Shown here piece after piece: positions 52,744-63,100 of a stretch of DNA of 64,000 nucleotides. This DNA comes from CALOFP01 sp942492635 (GTDB taxonomy: Bacteria; UBP6; UBA1177; CALOFP01): NCBI GenBank assembly GCA_942492635.1, contig CALOFP010000002.1, forward strand, positions 992,001-1,056,000, written 5' to 3'. Under the pieces are notes generated by a model that saw only the letters and a list, made by a program, of their open reading frames with translations, did not search any database and was not told the DNA's origin. The translations under genes and the position numbers were made by a program. How positions within the stretch are numbered: the first letter of the stretch is position 1; each line of letters starts with the position of its first letter.

Positions 52744-54075
52744 TTATTCGTTATTGCACTCCGGGTTTATGGTGCCGTGGTAGAGAGTTTCTATTTCGTC
52801 TTTTATTTCGGATAATGGTGATATGTCTGTTGTGCAGTTGTTGTCTATGTATAGTTGTTCCAAATTAATTAATCCCGAAAGTGGCTCAAAATCATCAATT
52901 AGATTGCTGCTCAATAAAAGTTTTTTTAACCTTATTTTGTCTCTCAATGGCTCCAAATCTTTTATTTTATTTTCATATATTTTAAATATTTGCATATTTG
53001 AAGCCTCTGAAAGAGGGCTGATATCTTCTATTAGATTGTTACTCAAATAGAGTGATGAAAGGCTCTTTATTCCGCTCAAAGCATCTATCGATTCCAGCTC
53101 GCTGTATTCAGCCCAAAAGTATTTAAGATGTCTCAGGTTTTCCAGTCCGTCAAGGTTTTTAAGCGGATTAACAGAAAGGTCCAGCCAATATATCCCTGTA
53201 AGTTCCGAAAGCGGGGAAAGATCACTTATATTACCTATTCTAATTTTTAAATAAATCAGCTGTTTCAGACCTGATAGAGGAGACAGATCGGATATTTCCG
53301 ATCCTTCAATTATCAATTGTCCCATTCCAGTAAAATGTTCGAGCCCATAGAGGTCCTTTATGCGTCCGAGAATTCCTTCACAATCGATCTGAGTGATATT
53401 TTTAGCGGTATAGCGTGTGAAATCACGGTCGAGGAGGCATTTTCTGAGGTTTTCATCCTTTATCGTTACCGGCTCGTCGAGGTCGTAGTCGCCGCAGCGG
53501 GTGTAATCCTGGTATGCGAGAGTCGTATTGTCTATTAAACCTCCAAGATTGTCCTTTATGCAGTTGTGCTGTATATAAACAGTACAATCTTCGCTTTCCA
53601 GGCACCATTTTACAGGGCTGGGGTCTTTTATTCTGTTAAATCCAACACTAATATTTTTTAGGTTGGTGAGGTTCATAAGTGGTTTAATCGATTCAATCCT
53701 GTTTTCACCCAGATGAATCCTTTCAAGCTTATGAAGATTTTCTAAAGGAGACAAATCACTTATTTTGTTGTCCTGCATATTTATTACTTTAATCCAGTAT
53801 AACCTGCTAATTCCTTCCAAGCTTTCTATAACGCCGTCTTCACTTACACTGCAAAATATTGTTGTCATAGATTTTTCGTAAAAAGGGTGGCTTATATCCA
53901 AAGGTATGTCGTAATTATGATTTAGTGCTTCAAACATTTCCCTTAAAATGCAATTCTTCAGTGCTTCATCCTTTATGTACTTATCCAGTTCGCTTTTTTC
54001 TTCATTTCCACTTCCACAGGAAAGAATGGAGATTGCTAATATGATAATTGTTGCGAGAAGTTTTGTGATTTTCAT
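52744..54075 (-). CDS. Leucine-rich-repeat lipoprotein, paralogue 4 (first of the array)
   Basis: About 443 residues from the ATG at 54075 (signal MKITKLLATIIILAISILSC); the in-frame ATG at 54123 would add residues unlike any lipoprotein signal. First module with MQDNKISDLSPLENLHKL; second cap IKDENLRKCLLDRD; LRRs to IEDISPLSEASNMQIFKI. Its 3' third nearly matches paralogue 3. It lies 72 bases downstream of the giant gene; that gap contains the palindrome CCATATATGG (54120-54129) but no clear terminator. Confidence 0.85.
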   Translation of the reverse strand: MKITKLLATIIILAISILSCGSGNEEKSELDKYIKDEALKNCILREMFEALNHNYDIPLDISHPFYEKSMTTIFCSVSEDGVIESLEGISRLYWIKVINMQDNKISDLSPLENLHKLERIHLGENRIESIKPLMNLTNLKNISVGFNRIKDPSPVKWCLESEDCTVYIQHNCIKDNLGGLIDNTTLAYQDYTRCGDYDLDEPVTIKDENLRKCLLDRDFTRYTAKNITQIDCEGILGRIKDLYGLEHFTGMGQLIIEGSEISDLSPLSGLKQLIYLKIRIGNISDLSPLSELTGIYWLDLSVNPLKNLDGLENLRHLKYFWAEYSELESIDALSGIKSLSSLYLSNNLIEDISPLSEASNMQIFKIYENKIKDLEPLRDKIRLKKLLLSSNLIDDFEPLSGLINLEQLYIDNNCTTDISPLSEIKDEIETLYHGTINPECNNE

Positions 54076-54147
54076 TTGATATATTTCCCTTGATTTATTG
54101 TTACAGCAATTACTTTTTGCCATATATGGAAAGGATTTTCAATATTT

Positions 54148-57100
54148 CTATTCGATTACTTTTAGAGCTTCACCGAGAGAAAAGAGGTTTATGTCCAGTG
54201 TCGGTATGGGAAGGACGTTTCCGAAATCCTTTTCGTAAAGCGGTGGAAGATCCAGGAGTGTTTCCTCCCAGCGTTCACCGAATCCCATAACGGATGCCTC
54301 TGCAAACAGGCCGAATTCTGCATCGAGCACTGTCAATTTCGGGCTGAGGGAAACCCTAAAGTTGAAGTTGGCTGTAATATCGCCACTCTCATATTTCGGT
54401 TTGAGAATTGCCGAAGCCACAAACGGCATGTCGAAGCGGAAGAAAACAACATGTCCGAACGCTCCCGCCTTTAATTTAAGAAAACTTGTATCCAGCCCTA
54501 CAGCGAGTGTCACATAACCTTCAGATCCGAGATATGGAGAAATCCATACCGAAGATTTCATTCCGAAACCGAAAGGAAGTTTGTAGCTGTAATCCGTTGT
54601 CAGCTCAACTCCGGCACGGAGGCTGACACCGTAATTAATGGCAACCGGAACAATAACGATAACCGTCTGGTAGTCGCCGTCAAAACCGCCGTCGAGAAGC
54701 AGATAGTCTTTTACACCTTTTTTGGTTGTACCGGAGTTACCTTTCAGCGCTTTTGCCTGTTCCTCTGCATCTTTTTTAAGTATATATGCGCTGTCTTTAA
54801 GCATGTTTTGCATTGTTCCGTTAAAATCACTATTCGTTTCTTTGCTGAGCTCGTTGTATGCACTGTTTACGGCACTCATCGCATTATTCATAGCATTTTT
54901 AACATCATCGCCGACCAATTTACCTACAGCGTCTGTCAACCTGTCTTTCGCTTCCTGCTTTACTTTTTCCATTGCCGCTTTTCCAACATCCTCAAAAGAT
55001 GTTTGAATTTCGGTTGCGTAAAACTTATCATAAGGTTTGAGGGGAACAATTTTATTCACTTCTCCATTCTCGTTCTTTTCTTTGCTTCTTTCTACAAAGC
55101 TTTTACGCGCTTTTTCATTAACACCTTCTAAATTCACATACGAATTGGTGGTTTCATTTATTACAGTGCTGGTTGTGAGATACATCGATGCTTCGAAAAG
55201 TGTTTCCCGATATCCGAAAAATCTAATTCCGGAATACATGCTGCCGATAAATTCCGCATTGGGAAGTTCCATAAGTTTTGAGAAAAGTATTTCCTCAGCT
55301 CTTTTCATTAGAGCCGATGTTATTATTTCGGGGAATTCTTTTCCAATATTAATGAAACTGTCGAAAAGTTTGCATTTGTCAGAGATGTTGTTTGCATTGT
55401 CTGCAATTGCTGCAATACAATTATCGGACATCTCTTCAAACGGAAGATTTGGAGTATCGAATACCGGAATCTCGGGAATCTTTAAATTAACTTCTCCTTC
55501 TAATTCAGGTTTTTTAAGATTAACTTCTTCTAAAATACAACCATAAATATCTTTGTAAATATCTTTAAGTAGATCTTCTGTATCTTTCCCAAAAAGCTCA
55601 GCGATGGCATCTACTGCGTAGGCCTTTTTTGCGGCCCTGGCAAAAGTATCTTTTAATATTGTTGCACTGAAAGATATTTTGTCACCAACACCGGTCATAG
55701 CATTTTTTATTGAGTTTTTCATCTCCTCAATATCCAAAGGATGAATATTCAGGCCTTCATTTTTTAAAGCTGCAATAGTGGACGGAAGTTCAAATTCTGG
55801 CAATGGCTTTAAGGGAGGCAATTCCAATGCACTCACGTTTGAAACATCAAGGAGTTGGGAAACAGCATCGGTAAGAGCTGTTTTAATCATTGAAACAGTG
55901 AGTATCGGCAGGTGGATAAACTGTTTTTGATCATCATCATTAGTTTCACCCTGATCGCTGTTTTCACTCTCATTAGCTTTCGGATCGAATGTTTGCCAAT
56001 CTTCGCACTTGTTTATTACTTTTTTCCATTCATCGTTATCGGGAAATATAAAATATGATGACAAATCCCCATAGTTAATGTTTTGAGCAAATTCCGGGAT
56101 ATCAGTAATTGTTGTGAGATCAATCATTGTTATGCTGTCAAAAGATAGCTTTTCAGGGTGTAGTTTATTAGCTATGTTTTCGATCATGCTTTCAAACCTT
56201 TTCGCCTCAGTTACAAAAAAAGCATCATTGGTAAAGATATCAATTATTTTGTTCACGCTTTCTGTGACATGACTCCATGCGTTTGGTTTGTTTTTTATAA
56301 AGTTTTCAATTTCTGCTCTACTGTGAGGTGTATTGAGTGCCAGCAACTCTATGTAAACCTGTTTCGCAAGGCTCCTTTTAATTTCATTGACAGCTTTATC
56401 TTTAAGGAATGATGTAACAGCTGAAGGATTAAAAAACTCTCCGGAGCGTATTTTGTTAAGAATTTTATCAATTTCATCAAGACTGTTTTCATAGCTTTTC
56501 AGGTATTGAGTTATTTTTTGCACATCATTGTTGAATGAGTTTTCTATTTTCGTTTTGAAATTATCCCCTGCATTCATTATTGAAATTCCTCGTTCCCTGA
56601 GGCCTGCGATTAAAACCTCTTCAGCAAGGGCATATAGGAAATCTTCCGGTTTTATATCGGGAATTGCAGATTGCAGTGAGCTTGAGAGAGATGTGGTATC
56701 AAATCCTTTTACCATCGATATCATCTGTTCAACCGCGCTCATAAGCTGTTTAACACCTTTTGAGTTGTTTTGAGGCTCAAGGACACATTGTGCGGCAGAC
56801 TCCATTCTTCTTCGAAGCTCCCTATAGACATCGGCTCCGGCATTTACCAGATCTTCATCAGGCAGATCTCCGATTGAGAAACTATTTCCAGAAGCCAGGC
56901 CTTTGTACACACCTATTTCGTCCGGCAGTTCGTCACGCGCCTTCTCAATTGCCGTAAGAATGGCCTCTGTCATTATGTGTTTTAGAAGCTCACCTGTATC
57001 CTGAAGGTCTTTTATCGGGTTGAATCTGCCCCAATCGAGCGAAAGATTCCTTAGAGCAAATCCGGCAATGTAGGAGAATTCGATTCCGGCTTTCGGATGG

Positions 57101-60100
57101 CCGAGAAGTGAAAAATCAGAGAAGAACTTGCCGATATAGCCCTTGTCTTTACTGCTTTCGCCATTTTCATCACCATTTTCCGAGGTGGATTTTAGCCCGG
57201 GTGAAGCGGCGTTGACAACCTTTTTAAGCATTATTGCCTGCTCGCGGCTGATTTTCTGCTTGAGTCCCTTTGAGATATGCTTGATCCTTCTCCGTACCTC
57301 CTGACGTTCCGTATTCCAGACATCATTAAGCATGAAAAGTAGTTCCATGTCCTGCCAATCGGAAGTGTAGTCGTAAGCCGTTTCTCCGGATACGTGTGTT
57401 AACTGCCTTAACCCGGCCTTTGCGACAAGATCTGCCAGGGCCGCCGCTCTGTCTTTATCAAAAGTTGTATCTTGTGGGAATTTGTAACCGCAGGCTTGCT
57501 CTTGCATTTCCGGGTTGAGAAGGCCATAGTGGTGTTGTGTGAAGCCATCGATAATTGTTTTACCGTCAGCAAAATTCTCATTGTATTTGGCAATTATTGT
57601 CTTGTCGTATGGTTTACCCTCATACATTGAGATAACGGCTTCAAGAAACTTGTTGTCAAGTTGGCGTATACCCCATTCAAATGCCTCTCTTAAAGGCCCT
57701 CCGTTTGCGAGCCTAGTTATGACTTCCCCACACTCGCCGTTATTTCCGTCAAGATCTTCACATCCGGAAAATGTTTTGGCAAGGTTTTTGAAAATACCGA
57801 CTTCGTGGATTTCACCGATGAAAAATAAATCTGGCCGCCCACCCTTAATGCCATTGTGTTTACTGTTGGTACCTAAACGCCAACCCTCTTTGTACTCACT
57901 GCCCGCGGCTCTACAGAAAACATGGGGATTCCTGTCAGCGGCATCTATTTTATTATCTTGATCATCTTCGTATGGCTTATCTAGAAATTCACCTTCATCG
58001 ATCTCGTTGTTGCCATTATTGTCCTGGTACTCCGTCACAATTATGCCACCAAATTCACAAGTAACACTCACTTGGTCTTCATATGTGTAATTAAAATCGT
58101 CTATACCTTTCTGCTCTACTTTAATTTTATGATTCTCTACATTTTCTACTGTTATAACAGGCAATTCTCCATGAGACGAGTTACACTCTTCTCCAAAATT
58201 ACTACCGTGATAAACACAAAACAAATCATTATTTTCAACTTTCATAGCTTGTAGAAACTTATTATCAGATGAACCCTTTCCTTGAGAATGAATAGCATTA
58301 ATTACAGTACTTCCAACAAAACTAAACGACCCTGCTCCATCTTTTCGAAATAGAGTGACCTTGCTGCTAAGATCCTCTTCACCCTCTTTTTTAAATGTCT
58401 TAACATCTAAGAGTAAGTGTTGAATATTATTTGAAAAAGCTGCGCTTCCTTCAAAATCATGGCGTTTATCTTTAATTGAAACAAAGAAATTTTTATCTTC
58501 AATCCCGAAAAGGAAATCATCATGATAACCATCTTCATTTGCAATGATTAAACGTTCGCTATCGTCATTCCATCCTGTTTTCAATTTTACATATATTGTA
58601 AAATCGTCCGGATACTCACCATGTTTATTTAGATGTACGTAGTTTGCACCGTAATTGTAGAGATTAATACCAACCAATTTACATTTAGTATTACCAGTGT
58701 ATTTGAAAAAACTATCTTTTTTAGAATCGTCTATTCTTTCATAATCAAAGACTGTATAATAATGAGTTTTCTTCCTATTTACTTTAAAAAAGAGGAACTT
58801 ATCATAATCTCTTTCTATTCCTGTGTACTCAATCATTTTCATGTTATTATCAAACACATCATCTAAACTACTCAACATATTGTAAGCATATTGGAGTTCC
58901 GGCTTGTTTTCCGGATAATAAGGTGACCAATATCCCACCACATTGTATTTGCCGTAGTTGTACATGCTGTTGTGAAAATGATTTCCAATGTTAAATTCAC
59001 CCTCTTCAACAACTTCCTGCTTAATAAAGTTTTTTATATCCCCATACAAATACTTTATTTCCTTATCTGGATCTATCCTATCCTTATCTCCAAGCAAACA
59101 CATTACATTAGGCCAGTTTGCCTTAAAAGTGTTCATCTCCCTGAAACTTGCCACGGTATCTTTTTCAGGATCGTTCGATTCTTTGAACATTTTCGGGTCA
59201 TTTGATGTGAACTCTTCGCATATTCTTAGATCTTCCTGCATTTCGGCTGATGGAATAAGTGTACGCATATCCTCAATAAAGTCTGCCGGATCCCAATCAC
59301 AGAATTTATTCGGAGATGATGTTGAGAAACAGTCTATTTTTATATCCTTTTCTTCTGCAGGTATTTCCTGATACTGCCCGTTAATATTCATCTGCATTAT
59401 ATATTTCGGACTTTTGTCGTTCACATTGTTAATTGTTTCTTCAATTTCCTCATCAATCTGTTCAAGAACTTTTTCAATAAGAAGCTCCGTATCCGGTTGG
59501 GGGAATAGGTTCCGTGGATCAGATAAAATAGATTGAAATCCTGGGTTCAGGTAACCTGATTTTCCAAAATGATGTGGCCCCCACAATGATTTTCCTTCAT
59601 CCGTTTCCATGAATCGGGCCTGGGTAAGATCATCTTCCATTTTCTGTAGAGCAAGTTTTTGAGCTCTCTCTTTTGCTCTCTGTATGATTTCTTCTTTTGT
59701 TATTTCATTTCCATTTTCATCCACATTCGTACTGAGCATCTCATACAGGTCGTCAAAACCGGCTTTTTTTATGTAGTAAGGTTCATCATCATCAGGAATT
59801 TTAACAGGAGCGTATTCCGGAAGCTTTTTGACTATCTCAAAAGCGGTTTCCGGGATTTGGCGCACTCCGTAATAAGATTCGGCATCATACCGGCTGAATT
59901 TGCTTTTAAATGCCTGTTCTCTTTTTTTATTCCATAGATGTTCTACAGCCGCACGATTTAAAAGTAGTGCTTTTATTCTATTTTTCATTCCCTGAGCATA
60001 CATGAGGCCCTTCTTGACCTGTTCCCTCGAGAGGTTTCCGTCTATCTCAGACATTTTGCTGTAAAACTCAAAAGTTGCTTTTGTTGCATTGGATCCGCAC

Positions 60101-63100
60101 TCGATTTCTCCGATTTCTGAGTTGTAGAGACATGAATAATCGGATGCCTGGGATGGATCGATACCATCAGGAAGCTGAATTCCACCTTCTCCTGCAAATA
60201 GACCTCCCATCATATGAGGTAATTTTTCATCTTGATCTTCAGGTGAAGTTTTCATTGAGGAGACTATTTCGAAGAAAATGTTCCTGGATTTTCTGTTGTC
60301 CTCGATCCTTATAGGATTTTCTGTAGTATCGTTAGTCAGAGCATAGTTTTTGACCCTAACATTTTCAGGGAAAAGTTTGTGGTTGAACAACCCTCCACCT
60401 CTCCGCCTTTCGGAAACATCTGCATAGCTGTTTGTGTCAAGAATGCTGTATCCCACTCTTGGATGATTATTTATTACAACGTGAACATCTAGAGTTCCTG
60501 CGAAACTCTTTAATGTAAAAAATTCATCGTCCTGAAAATGGAAAACAATATTTACCAGGTCAAAAGGCTGATCTTCGTAAAGTGCCGCGTAGTCCATAAA
60601 TCTGCTGTATTCGAAATACTTCTGGTAAACAAACTGCTCGCAGCTTTCTATCTTTGTTCCCGGAACCGCGTCCAACCTCGTTACTTCAGTTCCTCCCAAT
60701 TTAAGAAACTTCAGCAAATCGGTCTTGGAAGCAAATTGATAGTCGGTATTTGACGGCTTTTCAGCAGGGTGGGGCACATAAACGTTGTCATCCGATGAAG
60801 AGTAGAACGCGTTTTCAACACCTGCGTAAATGGATTTTAATTCATCACCAAGATTGTTACCTAAAGGCTCATTAAAAGGTGTTATTTCGTCAAGATATCT
60901 ATATTTATCTCTTTCTTCATCAATAGAGTCATCTTCCCTAAGAACAGACTTTTTAGTTTGATTAATGAGATTCTTCAGTGTTGCATATGCATTTCTTTTT
61001 GATGAGCCTATTGATGATGAGGCGTTAATTGTACTTTCTTCAATAGCCTGAGATGGAATTTTAACAACCGGTCTGAATGTTCCCGTCAGCGGATCATAAG
61101 CTTTCTTCTGTCGCCTGTATTTTTTTTCTTTATTTTCCAAACGTGCTTTTATTCGTCCCTCTGGAAGTTCTTCAATACTTGAAATTGCATCATTGAGGAA
61201 GTGGGTGCAGATTTTGTCAAAAAGGAATTTTCCGCAGTTTTTGTTTGGCAAAAGCTTTGTCACGCCCTCTTCCACTTTCGATATATAGTTTTTCCCTTTG
61301 ATTGCACCGAGGTTTAAAACAGTTTCGCTTGTACATAACTCTGCTATTGTTTCATGCATATCTTCATTGAAAGGATCTTTTAATTCATTCAGAAGGTCTG
61401 ATATATCGTAGTCTGAACATTTATCAACCAACTCGGCCTCATCTTCCTCTGAGCTGCCGTATGGCTCGGTAACAGGCAATTCCGGATCATCAACAATACA
61501 ACCCATGGAGCTGTCCGTGTAGTATGCGTGGTAGCCTGTATTGCATATGCAGAAATATGTTCCGTCAGGCTTCGTACCTATTCCATGGCAGTTGTTTGAT
61601 TTAGTACATCCACTCCGGTTCCATTTGCAGCCTTCGCAAGTGGCTGTACCGACAGTGAATCGATCAAGTTCAGAACAGTCAATTGTCTCAACCTCTCCCT
61701 GGCCATCTGCATTTCCATTATCGCACTCTTCTCCAGGTTCGACTGTTCCGTTTCCACATGTTGCGGCAGTTTCACAAACAGTTTGATCCCATTTACAGTC
61801 AACACAATTAATTTCCTTGGATTTATAGTTTGCATCGATATCGGTACAGTTTTTTGTTTCCCCGATTTCACAATCTTCCGAGTCTTCAATAATTCCGTTG
61901 CCGCAGACAGGCTCTGCAGGTTTTTCGCATGATGTTGTGTCCCAGGATCTGCAATTCTCGTTACATGTCGCCGCGCCGGAGACAAAAGAACTGTTGATCA
62001 ATTTGCACGAGATCGTATTTCCATCGCATATTTCACCGGCATCGCTCTCCACAACTCCGTTTCCGCACACCTCTGAAGCAGATTTACAACTTGAAATATC
62101 CCATCCCTTACATGTGTCGTTGCAGTAGGCGTAACCGGAAGTATACTTTTCACTGTCAAGTACACTACATTCAACACGATTCGAATCGCAGATCTCTTCA
62201 AGAGATTCCTCAATAATTCTGTTTCCGCAACTCGGTTCCACCGCCGTACAGCCGCTGACATTCCATGACAAGCAGTCTTCAGCGCATGTTGCCGTTCCCG
62301 ACTCATAGAGTCCGCCCAATTCCGAGCAGGCTTTTTCAGTACCGTCACAGATCTCGTTGCTGTCAAGATCACCGTTTCCGCAAGTTTCAGGCTTTTTTTG
62401 GCTTACCCTGAATGATCTGGAGATTGATCTTGCCGAATCCGGGGTCCCGATCGCTATCTGCTCACCTGTGTAGTATCCTACGGATGTCGAGTCAAGAGGT
62501 AACATATAGATAAGGCTGCTGTTTTCATCCAGAGTACCCAACGAAGTTCCATCGTGTAATATTTCTCCATCCTTTTTAAGGAAGAGGAACACTTCTTCAC
62601 CTATCCTTGATGCATCCGCATTGACATAAATGTTGTAGCTATCTCCCACTTTGTAATTGGGGAATAGCTGGTCATGGGTTACATTGAAATCTATGCATCC
62701 GGAGGATTCCCAATTTTTACAGTCGGATCCGCATGGAGCAAAGTTTTCGCTGTTCGTATATCCCAGTTCGCCGCAGCGAATCGATGTATCTTTTTCGCAA
62801 TTCTCGCCGTCTTCAATCTCACCGTTACCGCACACCGCTGCTTTTTCACATTTGCTGGTGTCCCACCTGCAAAGTGAGTCGCAGCTGATATTTCCAGTAA
62901 GTTCATCCGAAATCGTGCTGCAATCTTTTGTTTCATCAGCAGTACATTCATGATATGGCTTGCTTGCCGGGTCACACATTGTCAGAGAGCACCTAGCTTC
63001 ACTGTTAAGAAGGTTAGCCGGATTAAAAATTACATATTTTTCATGTATCAGGTCAACATCAGCCCCTGTAAAACAGTTTTCAGATATATTAAGAACTGAA

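Larger units (their letters stand above)
48730..54075 (-). repeat. Tandem array of four ~1.34 kb LRR lipoprotein genes
   Basis: Unit lengths are 1,341, 1,338, 1,335 and 1,332 bases. Units join exactly at TAAATG. A block encoding the GDYDLDEPVTIKDEN segment is conserved at DNA level in all four (near 49450, 50790, 52125 and 53460), whereas the LRR surfaces vary. Confidence 0.85.

Noticed and set aside
48730..54075. Regular repeats considered as CRISPR
   Set aside because: Units are about 1.34 kb and coding, with no 25-40 base repeats and spacers.
61578..62372. Second minus-strand frame over the cysteine repeats
   Set aside because: It is a shadow of the giant protein; the giant frame carries the CGNG motifs.
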